Assembly (NCBI GenBank): GCA_037478855.1 | Contig: JBBFLY010000022.1 | Location: 1-42,782 of the forward strand | Length of the DNA stretch: 42,782 nucleotides | Source: Rhabdothermincola sp037478855 | Lineage (GTDB): Bacteria > Actinomycetota > Acidimicrobiia > Acidimicrobiales > Acidimicrobilacustridaceae | Direction of reading: 5' to 3' | Shown: piece by piece, positions 16,919 through 25,562 of the stretch | How positions within the stretch are numbered: the stretch's first letter is position 1 | Layout: the number at the start of each line of letters is the position of its first letter | Notes under the pieces: generated by a model | The model's database searches: none | Told to the model about the DNA's origin: nothing | Seen by the model: the letters and a program-made list of their open reading frames with translations, nothing else | Position numbers and translations under genes: made by a program

Positions 16919-18345
16919 GGGATGCGCAGCAGCCGGAGCGTGTCCGTAGCGCGGCCTTTGAACTCGCCGGTGCTGAAGAGCAGCACGACGAGGTCGCCGG
17001 GCTTGACCTCGCCCAGTCGCAGCGCCTCGGCGATCGCTGTGGGCACGAGGTGATCAGCGGTGTCGTTCGCGTCCAGGTGGTACGGCACCGAGCCCCAGCT
17101 CATCGAGAGCTGCCGGACGGTGCGTTCGTTCGTGCTGAAGCCGATGATGCGAGCCCGGGGCCGGAAGCGGGCGATCGAACGCACGGTGAGCCCGCTGCTC
17201 GAGATGCAGATGATCGCCGCCGCGTTCGTCGCCGCCGCCGCCCGATGCGCGGCGCTGGTCATGGCGTCCGTGATGGCGGTGGCCGCATCGGCGACGTCCC
17301 CTCGGCTCGACTGGAGCTGGAGCGCCCAGGTGTCGTAGTCGAACTCCTCGTCGGCACGTGCCGCGATCCGGGCCATCGTGGCCACCGCGTGGACGGGATC
17401 GAGACCGATCGCGGTCTCCCCGGAGAGCATCAGCGCGCTGGAGCCGTCGAAGACCGCGTTCGCCACGTCCGACGCCTCTGCCCGGGTCGGGATCGGCGCA
17501 TGGACCATCGACTCGAGCATCTGGGTTGCGGTGATGGCGGGACGGCCGAGTGCGATGCAGCGGTGAATGATCCGCTTCTGCAGATGCGGGAGCTCCTCGA
17601 TAGCGAACTCCGAACCCAGATCGCCCCGAGCGACCATGACCGCGCCCGCCGCTTCGATGATCGCGTCGAGGTTCTCGACCGCCGCTCGGGTCTCGATCTT
17701 CGCGACGACGAGGGGACCACGAGGGTGTGGTTCCACCCCGATCTTGCGCACGTCGTGCGCCGAGCGCACGAACGACAGCGCGACCATGTCGACGTCCGCA
17801 TCGATGAAGGCGTCGAGGTAGCGGAGGTCCTCCTGTGTGGGGCTCGTGACCCGGAGCCGTTCGGAGGGGATGTGGATGCCCGGTCGACCCTTGAGCACCC
17901 CGCCGTGGATGACGCTCACCTCGAGGTGATCACCCGCTCGGCCCAGCGCCTCGACGACCACGGCCCCGTCACCGAACGCGAGCGTGTCACCGGGATGGAC
18001 GTCGGAGAGAAGCTGGTCGTAGTCGACCTGGATCACCTCGGCGGTGCTCGGTCCGCTTCCCGGGGTGAGCCGGACTCGCTGTCCCTCGGCGAGCGACAGA
18101 CCCTCGTCGGGCACCACACCCGCCCGGACCTTCGGACCTGGGAGATCGACGAGGATGCCGATCGGCCGCTCGAAGTCCGCCGCAGCCTTCCGGATGCGGT
18201 GGTATCGCGCCAGCGCCTGATCGAGGCTCTCGTGCGCCAGGCTGAGGCGCGCCACGTCCATGCCCGCCGCGAGCATCCCCTTCAGGACCGCCTCGGAATC
18301 GGAGGCTGGTCCGATGGTCGCGATGATCTTCGTGCGACGTGGCAT
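16915..18345 (-). CDS. pyk: Pyruvate kinase with altered potassium site
   Basis: Final step of glycolysis: phosphoenolpyruvate plus ADP gives pyruvate and ATP. 476 residues. Recognised by TKIIATIGPAS at the start, VAKIET with the catalytic lysine, MVARGDLGSE, ATQMLESM and PTRAEASDVANAV, then the C-terminal allosteric domain. ATG 18345 is chosen because TACCGT lies 7 bases upstream; longer frames lack homology. Odd points: the motif normally reading RLNFSHG is RLSLAHE (33-39), and DTKGPEIR is DLPGPKVR (67-74). These change four residues of the monovalent-cation site and place Lys where Glu117 stands in the rabbit muscle enzyme, the mark of potassium-independent kinases. The alpha/beta hydrolase is coupled downstream. 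Confidence 0.93.
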   Translation of the reverse strand: MPRRTKIIATIGPASDSEAVLKGMLAAGMDVARLSLAHESLDQALARYHRIRKAAADFERPIGILVDLPGPKVRAGVVPDEGLSLAEGQRVRLTPGSGPSTAEVIQVDYDQLLSDVHPGDTLAFGDGAVVVEALGRAGDHLEVSVIHGGVLKGRPGIHIPSERLRVTSPTQEDLRYLDAFIDADVDMVALSFVRSAHDVRKIGVEPHPRGPLVVAKIETRAAVENLDAIIEAAGAVMVARGDLGSEFAIEELPHLQKRIIHRCIALGRPAITATQMLESMVHAPIPTRAEASDVANAVFDGSSALMLSGETAIGLDPVHAVATMARIAARADEEFDYDTWALQLQSSRGDVADAATAITDAMTSAAHRAAAATNAAAIICISSSGLTVRSIARFRPRARIIGFSTNERTVRQLSMSWGSVPYHLDANDTADHLVPTAIAEALRLGEVKPGDLVVLLFSTGEFKGRATDTLRLLRIP

Positions 18346-18352
18346 GCCCCCA

Positions 18353-18358
18353 ACGGTA
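18353..18358 (-). promoter_or_regulatory. -10 box for pyk (leaderless start)
   Basis: TACCGT on the minus strand ends 7 bases before ATG 18345. This placement fixes the pyk start and implies a leaderless mRNA. The rest of the 142-base gap up to the SCO7613-type gene shows nothing else that I can name. Confidence 0.5.
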
Positions 18359-18487
18359 CCGCCCCGCGCCGGGGCAGCCGCGACGGTGGTCTGGTGACCA
18401 GCATGCGGATCAGACAGCCGATCGAGAGCAGCTCCCGCGCCCCTCCCGAACCACCGTCGCAGCCCGCCGGGCGGGTCAAGGGAAGCG

Positions 18488-21121
18488 TCAGCGGAACCGC
18501 CTGAGCAGCTCACTCCCCCGACGGACGTCACGCACCCTGCGCTCGAACGTGGCGCCCGCCCACACGCAGGCCAGCCCGATGAGCAGGATGATCAGCCATC
18601 GGGGAACAAGCGCGACCACCGGCGCGAGCGTGTCGACCGCTTCGAGCAGCAGCACCGCTGCTCCCACCACCACTGGGGCCTGCAGACGGGCACGCGCCCC
18701 CACTCCCAGGGCGGCCCCACCCGCGGCCAGCACGAGCACCGGGCGGAGCCACCCATCGTCGCCGAGAGCGAGCATGAGGCTCGGACCGAACCCGATCACC
18801 AGCGCGGGACCGTATGCGGACCACGAGCCGGCAGACGACGACGTCCGCCGGTGGGACAGACCCGCGACGCCCAGGACCACTGCCGCTGGCAGGGTGTAGG
18901 CCTCGACGACGGTCGTGCTCACCTGCGCCATCCACGCCCACCAGGCCCCGACCGCGAGCCCCGCCAAGCCCCATCGCGCCCAGCTCCGCGAGACGGCCGA
19001 CAGCGACGGTGCAATCCCGGCGACGGCCACGGCCACGGCGGCGACCGTGAGCCCGACGGCCAGTCCGAGCACGCCGTCATCGGGATCGACGGAGGCGATG
19101 AGCAGGCCCGCTGCGGCACCCCCCGCGGCCACGGCACCCACCGCCGTTCGGACAGCTCGCCCGACCCGCCCGCACCAGGCGGCGCCGACGACCATCCCGC
19201 CCGCGAGGGTCACGACGATCGGACCGATGACCGCTTCGGCAACCTCGAGCGCAGCCGCGATCGTCCCGACATCGACGAGTGCCGCGGCGGACGCGGTCGC
19301 GGCCAGCAAGGGGCGCCAGCGACGTGGGGCGGCTGCCGCAACTCCCCCCGACGCGACCGTGAACGCCGAGATGGCGGCGACGGTGCTCCACCGGTGCACC
19401 GCCCACCACGCCGTCGCGGGCATCGACACGCCGCCCGCCAGGACGATGGCTGCAGAGACCACCGGTGGGCGACGAACGAGAACCGCCAGCACCGCGGCCC
19501 CGACCAGGACGATCACCCACCACACGAGCGCATCCGCCACGCGCAGACCGAGCGCCGCCGGCACCACCACCGCCCCCATGGCCAGGCCAGCCCCCACCCC
19601 GACTGCGGCACCGGTCGCCGGAAGCGACGGCGCCCGACCGTGCCCGGGCAGGCGGGTGGCGAGCGCGGCGATGGCAACCGCCAACCCCGCCACGATCGTC
19701 GAGACGAGCCAGACGTCTGGCGGCTCGGGTAGGGCGCCGTCGGCGCCGGGCACGAGCTGGCTGAGGTCGTCGGACCACGGGGCCAGCCCCACCAGCGAGG
19801 CCGACACGACGATCGTTGCGCACCAGGCTGCGGGCACGGCGGCCACGGACAGGAACACCACGCCGGCGCCGAAGAGCCCTGCCGACCAACGCCCCGGAAG
19901 CAGGCGACCAGCCGCCACCATGCCGACGCCCGTCACCGCGGCGACCACCAGCTGAGAGGGTGCATCCCACGTCCCGGAGACGCCCACGATCAGGCCAGCT
20001 CCCACAGCGAGGGCGCTCACGGCGCTCAACCAGGCGTCCAGCTCTGAGGATCCCGCACTGCCCCCCAACACCCGCCACGCGGTGGGCGCGCCCGCCAGCG
20101 ATGCGACCGCCATCGCGGCGGAGAGGACCCCGCTCTCCTCGCCGGCCGTCGCCACCGCGACCAGCGCCGAGACGAGCGCGGCGACCCAGACCGCGAAGGC
20201 GACCGCTCCGGCAGCCACCGACGCGCCGCGCCAGCCGGGCTGTCGCCCGAGCCGGTCGGCCAGGGGCACCGCGAGCGCGACCACTGACGCCAGTGCGAGG
20301 GCTGTCATCGGCGCCACCGGCTTGAAGGCCGCGATCGCCAGCACCACCGCTGCCCAGGCCAGCACCGGGGTCATGGTCCTGGCCACCACCTGGTCGAGCC
20401 CGATGCCGACGCCTGCGGCCACCGCCGCGACGAGACCCGTCCCGAGCGCCCACCAGCCTGTGGCGGGGATCGCCGTCCCCCAGCCAGCGACGGACAGCGC
20501 GTGCCAGTCGACGAGCAGGAGCCCGAGCAGGAGCGCGCTGAGCGCCTCGCTGGTGGCGGGCAGACGGTGCCGGAGCGCTGCGCTGAGCACCCCCACCGCG
20601 GTGGTGGCGGCGAGCAGCACCCCCGCCCGGGTCGTGTCGCTCAGCTCGGGCCATGCGACTGCGGCGAAGATCAGCGCGGCGAGCGCGACCAGTGCCACCC
20701 CCACGCCGAGCAGGAGGATCCCAAGACGCGCCGGAGCCAGCTCGGGGGTCTGCCTGGTCGACCCCGGGCGCAGGCCGGGTGGTGGCGGTGGCGGGAGGCG
20801 ATGCGAAGGGCTCGGAGGTGGCGGGAGCCCGGGCGCCGGCGGGGCGGGCAGCCAGCCCGGCGCCGCACCCGTCCCCGGTCCCTGCGTGGGTTGGGCGGGA
20901 AGACGCGGCCGCAGCGCATCGATCAGGGATTGGCGGGCCGCCAGCACCCGGGCTCGCTGGCGCTCGATCTTGGCCAGCTCCTCGTCGAGCGCCTGCAGCT
21001 CACACAGCTCGGGGTCCTCGAGCAGCACACCACAGACAGGGCAGTCCACCCGGGTCGGATCCAGGCTCCCCCAGCACCACGGGCAACGACCGGGACCGGG
21101 CGGTTCGGCAGAGGTCATCAT
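18488..21121 (-). CDS. Large zinc-ribbon / multi-membrane-helix protein (SCO7613-type)
   Basis: 877 residues. Order: zinc ribbon with CPWC and CPVC (C13, C16, C27, C30); a helical, probably coiled-coil stretch about 38-70; a Pro-rich linker about 75-140; then more than twenty hydrophobic helices, rich in Ala, Val and Gly, to the end, finishing with a short basic tail. Actinobacterial proteins of this layout are annotated as 'SCO7613 C-terminal domain-containing membrane protein'; the role is unknown. The start is one of two adjacent ATGs (21121 or 21118) with GAGGA 9-10 bases upstream. It is the largest gene here and has a free-standing position (gaps of 142 and 148 bases). The 148-base gap upstream shows no clear signal. 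Confidence 0.75.
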   Translation of the reverse strand: MMTSAEPPGPGRCPWCWGSLDPTRVDCPVCGVLLEDPELCELQALDEELAKIERQRARVLAARQSLIDALRPRLPAQPTQGPGTGAAPGWLPAPPAPGLPPPPSPSHRLPPPPPPGLRPGSTRQTPELAPARLGILLLGVGVALVALAALIFAAVAWPELSDTTRAGVLLAATTAVGVLSAALRHRLPATSEALSALLLGLLLVDWHALSVAGWGTAIPATGWWALGTGLVAAVAAGVGIGLDQVVARTMTPVLAWAAVVLAIAAFKPVAPMTALALASVVALAVPLADRLGRQPGWRGASVAAGAVAFAVWVAALVSALVAVATAGEESGVLSAAMAVASLAGAPTAWRVLGGSAGSSELDAWLSAVSALAVGAGLIVGVSGTWDAPSQLVVAAVTGVGMVAAGRLLPGRWSAGLFGAGVVFLSVAAVPAAWCATIVVSASLVGLAPWSDDLSQLVPGADGALPEPPDVWLVSTIVAGLAVAIAALATRLPGHGRAPSLPATGAAVGVGAGLAMGAVVVPAALGLRVADALVWWVIVLVGAAVLAVLVRRPPVVSAAIVLAGGVSMPATAWWAVHRWSTVAAISAFTVASGGVAAAAPRRWRPLLAATASAAALVDVGTIAAALEVAEAVIGPIVVTLAGGMVVGAAWCGRVGRAVRTAVGAVAAGGAAAGLLIASVDPDDGVLGLAVGLTVAAVAVAVAGIAPSLSAVSRSWARWGLAGLAVGAWWAWMAQVSTTVVEAYTLPAAVVLGVAGLSHRRTSSSAGSWSAYGPALVIGFGPSLMLALGDDGWLRPVLVLAAGGAALGVGARARLQAPVVVGAAVLLLEAVDTLAPVVALVPRWLIILLIGLACVWAGATFERRVRDVRRGSELLRRFR

Positions 21122-21269
21122 CGCGTCGCGTCCTCGGGATCGGGACGGCTCGGGGGGAAGCAGCACGCATCCTCCCCGCTCGGAGCGCGCAGGGCAAGGG
21201 TTCGCTCGGGTCCGCCCACCCGAGCGTGGTCGTGACCCGCCAGCATGCTCGTCGTTCGTTCGCGGCCGC

Positions 21270-21689
21270 TCAGCTCCGGCGGACCCACACACTCGTGCGT
21301 GACGGGGCTCTCCGGCCCAGCGCGTCCACCAACCGATCCACCTCGAACCCCGGCAGGAGCTGCAGCTTCTCGACCAGGCGCGTCTCCCCGAGCCGATCGA
21401 GAGGGACGAGACAGCCCCGTACGTCGTCGCCGGCGAGCACCACCACTCCACCGTAGGAGCCGTGCGGCCCGCGGCGCGCCGTGACCACCTCCACCTCGGT
21501 GAGCTCATCCCAGTCGACCCGCTCCTCGCGTCCGTCGGCGAGCACGCGGCGCGCGCCAAGCTCGTCGACGTGCAGCTCCACCGTCGCGGAGCGAAGAGCC
21601 CGGCGACGCGTCTCGTTCCGGGCCACGGCGACCACCACGACCACGGGCGACATGACGAGCAGCAGACCGAGCCAGCCCACGTCAGTCAC
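21270..21689 (-). CDS. Small membrane-anchored protein, unknown function
   Basis: 139 residues: one N-terminal membrane helix (WLGLLLVMSPVVVVVAVA, about 5-22), a basic stop-transfer stretch (RNETRRRALR), then a beta-rich domain (VELHVDELGARRVL...VDWDELTEVEVVTA...GGVVVLAGD) that looks like a bacterial PH-type fold. That fold is a guess from strand pattern. GTG 21689 is taken as start; it overlaps the flavin-reductase stop by eight bases, so the two are probably co-translated. No catalytic motif is seen. Confidence 0.65.
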   Translation of the reverse strand: MTDVGWLGLLLVMSPVVVVVAVARNETRRRALRSATVELHVDELGARRVLADGREERVDWDELTEVEVVTARRGPHGSYGGVVVLAGDDVRGCLVPLDRLGETRLVEKLQLLPGFEVDRLVDALGRRAPSRTSVWVRRS

Positions 21690-22293
21690 GCTCCACCGGC
21701 GACACGGTGGCGTCACCGAGGTCGCCGCGGTCAAGTCGCTCGAGCAGACGGTCGCGCACCGAGACCCCCGCCTCCCGGGCGCTGCCACCCGTCACCCTCC
21801 AACCCAGACGGGAGGAGTAGAGCAGCGGCGGCTCGTTCAACCGGCCCGCACCCACGGCCACCACCCGGGCGAAGAACAGCTCGTGGTCCAGCGGAGTGAC
21901 CGGGTACCGGTCGTGACCTCCGAGCTGTCGACACCGGTCGATCACCTGACAGCGGAGCCAGGCGATGCAGTCCCGCACGACGGGCTGCCCGTCGATGAGC
22001 TTGAGATACTCGGGGATGAGATGCCGGAAGCGCCGCCCCGGGTACGAGAAGTACTGCCCGACGTCGAGCTGGTCCGCAGCGAGGATCGAGACCGTGAACA
22101 CGCCGGATGCCGCGATGAGGGGATAGGTGTCGTGTCGCGGGGAGACCGACGCGACGAGGATCGGCTCCTCGAAGGAGATCTGGCAGACCCAGTGGGAGCA
22201 GTAGGCGCGCACGACTCCGCCGTGTGCGGCGCCAACGACCTGCACCCCTTTGATCATCTGCCCGAGGCATCGCTTCACGTCGCGGTCGATCAT
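21682..22293 (-). CDS. Flavin reductase-like FMN-binding split-barrel protein
   Basis: 203 residues. The pattern VKRCLGQMIKGVQVVGA...CSHWVCQISFEEPILVASVS...TYPLIAASGVFTVSILA is that of flavin reductase-like domains, which bind FMN and either reduce free flavin for a partner monooxygenase or act alone. No partner oxygenase is nearby. The ATG at 22293 is preceded by TACCCT 6 bases upstream, so this gene probably has its own leaderless promoter in the 22-base gap after the SirB1-like gene. Confidence 0.85.
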   Translation of the reverse strand: MIDRDVKRCLGQMIKGVQVVGAAHGGVVRAYCSHWVCQISFEEPILVASVSPRHDTYPLIAASGVFTVSILAADQLDVGQYFSYPGRRFRHLIPEYLKLIDGQPVVRDCIAWLRCQVIDRCRQLGGHDRYPVTPLDHELFFARVVAVGAGRLNEPPLLYSSRLGWRVTGGSAREAGVSVRDRLLERLDRGDLGDATVSPVERD

Positions 22294-22299
22294 GGCCAG

Positions 22300-22305
22300 A
22301 GGGTA
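22300..22305 (-). promoter_or_regulatory. -10 box for the flavin reductase gene (leaderless start)
   Basis: TACCCT on the minus strand ends 6 bases before ATG 22293 within a gap of only 22 bases behind the upstream gene, so an internal promoter is likely. No ribosome binding site is visible. Confidence 0.45.
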
Positions 22306-22315
22306 GGTGGGGCCG

Positions 22316-23101
22316 TCAGTTCAGTCTCGCCCGGAGCCGCTGGGCCCTGCGGGCGTACTCATCGCCGACGGTCCCGCCGAGCACCGCAGCCACCGCCTCG
22401 AGCTCGAGTGCCGCGCCCCGGAGGTCCCCTGTCGCAGCGAGCGCCGCCGCGAGTTCGCTGCGCTCCTCCACGGGCACCCCCGGCACAGCGGTACGCAGCC
22501 GCAGCACCCACACGAGTGACCGGTGGTCACCGGTCGCCGCGAAGATGGCCCGGAGGTTGGCGAGCATCCTCGCCAGGATGGCGAAGGTGCCGACGGGCTC
22601 GAGGAACCGCTCATCGAAGCACGCCTCCGGGCCCTGCACCCGGTGGAAGGCCTGCTCGCACCCCCTGCGGTCGAGCAGCCTGCCTCCTGCGAACGGGTCG
22701 ACGTAGACGCTCGGGTCGACCTTGTCCCGCACCAGGAAGTGGCCGGGCATGCCGACGCCGGCCAGAGGCACCCCGATGCGCCTGCCGACGCAGATCATGA
22801 CGACAGAGAGACTGATCGGGATCCCCCGGCGGGACGCCACCACGTGGTGCAGGTAGGAGTTGCGCGGGTCGTAGTAGCTGCGATGGTTCCCACGGAATCC
22901 CAGGTCCACGAACAGGTGACGTACCAGCGCGTCGAGCGTGGGCGCCGGACAGCCCGACGCCAGCTCGTCCAGCCGGTCCAGCTCCCGGGTGATGTCGAGC
23001 GACGGGTCGCCGTGAGACGCGATCAGCAGGCATGCCTCGTCGAGCGGGACGAGCGCCTCGGGTCGGGCCATGAGGTCGCAGAACCGCTCGGTCACCTCCA
23101 C
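22316..23101 (-). CDS. SirB1-type transglutaminase-like/TPR protein
   Basis: 261 residues. The N-terminal two thirds are a transglutaminase-like SirB1 domain: LGFRGNHRSYYDPRNSYLH, GIPISLSVVMICVGRRIGVPLAGVGMPGHFLV and VYVDPFAGG are characteristic (usual wording: N-L-x-x-R-G-I-P-I-S-L, then G-x-P-x-H-F-L). The end (about 190-261) is helical and TPR-like. Most SirB1 proteins have no proven enzyme activity. The GTG at 23101 is preferred, since TACCCT lies 7 bases upstream; a downstream ATG at 23071 is an alternative. Divergent from the acyl-CoA synthetase gene. Confidence 0.83.
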   Translation of the reverse strand: MEVTERFCDLMARPEALVPLDEACLLIASHGDPSLDITRELDRLDELASGCPAPTLDALVRHLFVDLGFRGNHRSYYDPRNSYLHHVVASRRGIPISLSVVMICVGRRIGVPLAGVGMPGHFLVRDKVDPSVYVDPFAGGRLLDRRGCEQAFHRVQGPEACFDERFLEPVGTFAILARMLANLRAIFAATGDHRSLVWVLRLRTAVPGVPVEERSELAAALAATGDLRGAALELEAVAAVLGGTVGDEYARRAQRLRARLN

Positions 23102-23108
23102 CGGCCCG

Positions 23109-23114
23109 AGGGTA
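23109..23114 (-). promoter_or_regulatory. -10 box for the SirB1-like gene (leaderless start)
   Basis: TACCCT on the minus strand ends 7 bases before GTG 23101. Same spacing as at pyk and DUF3151. Confidence 0.45.
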
Positions 23115-23149
23115 CCGGGACCCCTCGGGAGACCCACGGCCCGCTGCGC

Positions 23150-23155
23150 TAGCGT
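23150..23155 (+). promoter_or_regulatory. Possible -10 box for the acyl-CoA synthetase gene
   Basis: TAGCGT would place the transcript start near 23162, giving a leader of about 27 bases that contains GGAGAG at 23181-23186 just before ATG 23189. The divergent promoters for the SirB1-like gene and this gene lie about 40 bases apart. Confidence 0.4.
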
Positions 23156-23188
23156 CGCCCCCAGCGCGTCCGACCACCGAGGAGAGCG

Positions 23189-24730
23189 ATGTTCCCCGGA
23201 GCCTTCGCCCGAACCACCCCTGACAAGCCCGCGTACATCATGGGATCGAGCGGCCAGGTGGTCACCTACCGCGAGCTTGACGAGGAGGCCAACCGGCTGT
23301 CGCGGCTGCTCCGCGACGCCGGCCTGGAGCCCGGCAGTCACGTCGCGTTCTGCCTCGAGAACCACCCCCGCTTCCTGGCGGTTGCGTGGGGCGCCCACTA
23401 CGCGGGCCTCTACTACACCGCGATCAGCTCCCGTCTCACCGCGGAGGAGACCGAGTACATCGTCAACGACTGTGGTGCCAAGGTCTTCATCACCTCGCGC
23501 TACAAGGCGGACGTGGCTGCGGCCATCGTCGACCGGACCCCGAACGTCACCACCCGCCTGATGATCGACGGCGTGATCGACGGCTACGACGCCTACGAGG
23601 AGGCGGTGGCTGCCTCCTCGCCCGAGCCGCTCCCCGATCGGGTCGCCGGCAGAGACATGCTCTACTCATCCGGCACCACCGGTCGCCCCAAGGGGGTCAA
23701 GCCGAAGGCGCCGAGCGAGCCGCTCGAGACGCCGACGGCCGTGACCGTGCTCAACCAGATGCTCTTCGCCGCGGACGACTCGATGGTGTACCTGTCGCCT
23801 GCGCCGCTCTACCACGCCGCACCGCTGCGCTTCACGATGTCGGTGCACCAGCTCGGCGGAACCGCGGTGGTCATGGAGCACTTCGACGCCGAGGAGGCGC
23901 TCGCCCTCATCGAACGCTACCGAGTCACCCACAGCCAGTGGGTGCCGACCATGTTCGTCCGCATGCTCAAGCTGGCGCCGGACGTGCGAGCCCGATACGA
24001 CCTGTCGAGCCTGCGGGTGGCGATCCACGCTGCGGCTCCCTGTCCCGTGCCGGTCAAGGAGCAGATGATCGAGTGGTGGGGACCGATCATCCACGAGTAC
24101 TACGCGGGCACGGAAGGCAATGGCTTCGTGTACTGCAACTCCGAGGACTGGTTGGCGCACAAGGGTTCGGTGGGCAAGGCCCTGCTCGGTGAGATCCACA
24201 TCCTCGACGAGGACGGCAACGAGCTCCCACCCGGTGAGGAGGGCACGATCTACTTCAGCGGCGGCGGCGAGTTCGAGTACCACAACGATCCCGACAAGAC
24301 CGCGTCATCGCGTGACCAGCGCGGCTGGACGACGCTCGGTGACGTGGGCCGCCTCGACGAGGACGGCTTCCTCTACCTCACCGACCGCAAGAGCTACATG
24401 ATCATCACCGGGGGTGTGAACGTGTACCCGCAGGAGACTGAGAACCTGCTGGTCACCCATCCCAAGGTGCTCGACTGCGCCGTCATCGGGGTCCCCAACG
24501 AGGAGTTCGGCGAAGAGGTCAAGGCGGTGGTGCAGCTCGCCGACCCCACCGAGGCTGGCCCGGAGCTCGAGCGCGAGCTGATCGCGTTCTGCCGGGAGCA
24601 CCTCGCCGATGTGAAGTGCCCGCGCAGCGTCGACTTCGTCGAAGAGCTTCCCCGCCATCCGACCGGCAAGCTCTACAAGCGCCTGCTGCGTGACCGGTAC
24701 TGGGCGGGTCACGAGAGCCGCATCATCTGA
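23189..24730 (+). CDS. Acyl-CoA synthetase (AMP-dependent, FadD-like)
   Basis: Activates a carboxylic acid to its CoA thioester via an acyl-adenylate. 513 residues, all ANL-superfamily motifs present: YSSGTTGRPKG at 159-169 (phosphate loop), YYAGTEGNG (adenine/acyl pocket), GWTTLGDVGRLDEDGFLYLTDR, and PTGK with the catalytic K494 near the C-terminus. Related FadD proteins act on fatty acids, steroid side chains or bile acids; the substrate cannot be fixed here. ATG 23189 has GGAGAG just upstream. A glycerophosphodiesterase follows after 25 bases, suggesting a lipid-breakdown context. Confidence 0.92.
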   Translation: MFPGAFARTTPDKPAYIMGSSGQVVTYRELDEEANRLSRLLRDAGLEPGSHVAFCLENHPRFLAVAWGAHYAGLYYTAISSRLTAEETEYIVNDCGAKVFITSRYKADVAAAIVDRTPNVTTRLMIDGVIDGYDAYEEAVAASSPEPLPDRVAGRDMLYSSGTTGRPKGVKPKAPSEPLETPTAVTVLNQMLFAADDSMVYLSPAPLYHAAPLRFTMSVHQLGGTAVVMEHFDAEEALALIERYRVTHSQWVPTMFVRMLKLAPDVRARYDLSSLRVAIHAAAPCPVPVKEQMIEWWGPIIHEYYAGTEGNGFVYCNSEDWLAHKGSVGKALLGEIHILDEDGNELPPGEEGTIYFSGGGEFEYHNDPDKTASSRDQRGWTTLGDVGRLDEDGFLYLTDRKSYMIITGGVNVYPQETENLLVTHPKVLDCAVIGVPNEEFGEEVKAVVQLADPTEAGPELERELIAFCREHLADVKCPRSVDFVEELPRHPTGKLYKRLLRDRYWAGHESRII

Positions 24731-24755
24731 GTCGCGACACCCACCGGGTCCTGCC

Positions 24756-25514
24756 ATGCCCCGGCATCCGTTCCTCGATCACCCCGGCCCACTGGCCTTC
24801 GCGCACCGGGGCGGAGCCGGGACGTGGCCTGAGAACACCATGCCCGCGTTCGAGGGTGCGGTTGCGCTCGGCTACCGCTACGTCGAGACCGATGTGCACG
24901 TCACCGCCGACGGGGTCCTGCTCGCGTTCCACGACGATCGTCTCGACCGCCTCACCGATCGCACCGGCCTGATCCGCGAGCTGCCCTGGCGCGAGGTCCG
25001 CCGAGCTCGGGTCGCGGGAGCGGAACCGATCCCGACCCTCGAGGATCTCCTCGGCACATGGCCGGATCTCCGGGTCAACATCGACCCCAAGCACGACTCG
25101 GCTGTCGACGCCCTCGCGGCGGTCATCACCCGAACCCGCTCGCTGCACCGAGTCTGCGTCGGATCGTTCTCCGATCGCCGGCTCTCCCGCCTGCGCAAGC
25201 TCCTCGGCGACGGGTTGTGCTGGTCGCTCGGACCACGGCAGGTCACCCGCCTGCGACTGGCCAGCCTCGGGGCGCCAGCCGGTCGGCTCGGCGGAGACTG
25301 CGTCCAGGTCCCGACCCGCGTCGGGAGGCTTCCGATCATTGACGAGCGGTTCATCCGGACCGCGCACCGACGCGGCTTGCAGGTGCACGTGTGGACCGTT
25401 GACGAGCCGTCCGAGATGGAACGGCTCCTCGATCTGGGCGTCGACGGACTGATGACCGACCAGCCGGCGATCCTCAAGGAGGTCCTGGTGCGCCGGGGCC
25501 AGTGGACGGACTGA
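24756..25514 (+). CDS. Glycerophosphodiester phosphodiesterase
   Basis: Cleaves glycerophosphodiesters to glycerol 3-phosphate and an alcohol. 252 residues, with the family motifs AHRGGAGTWPENT near 15-27, YVETDVHVTADG near 41-52 (metal-binding E and D), and a late VHVWTVDEPSEMERLLDLGVDGLMTDQP. Catalytic histidines H16 and the one in AFHDDRLDR are present. No signal peptide is seen, so it is probably cytoplasmic. The gene lies 25 bases after the acyl-CoA synthetase and converges with the FAD oxidoreductase gene (48-base gap without a convincing terminator). Confidence 0.9.
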   Translation: MPRHPFLDHPGPLAFAHRGGAGTWPENTMPAFEGAVALGYRYVETDVHVTADGVLLAFHDDRLDRLTDRTGLIRELPWREVRRARVAGAEPIPTLEDLLGTWPDLRVNIDPKHDSAVDALAAVITRTRSLHRVCVGSFSDRRLSRLRKLLGDGLCWSLGPRQVTRLRLASLGAPAGRLGGDCVQVPTRVGRLPIIDERFIRTAHRRGLQVHVWTVDEPSEMERLLDLGVDGLMTDQPAILKEVLVRRGQWTD

Positions 25515-25562
25515 CCCGCCTTCGCCGCGCGGGGAACGTCACGCCGGGGCAAGCCAGGAGCG

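Noticed and set aside
16894..18504. Long plus-strand open frame opposite pyruvate kinase
   Set aside because: Arg/Asp/His-rich sequence without motifs; shadow of pyk.
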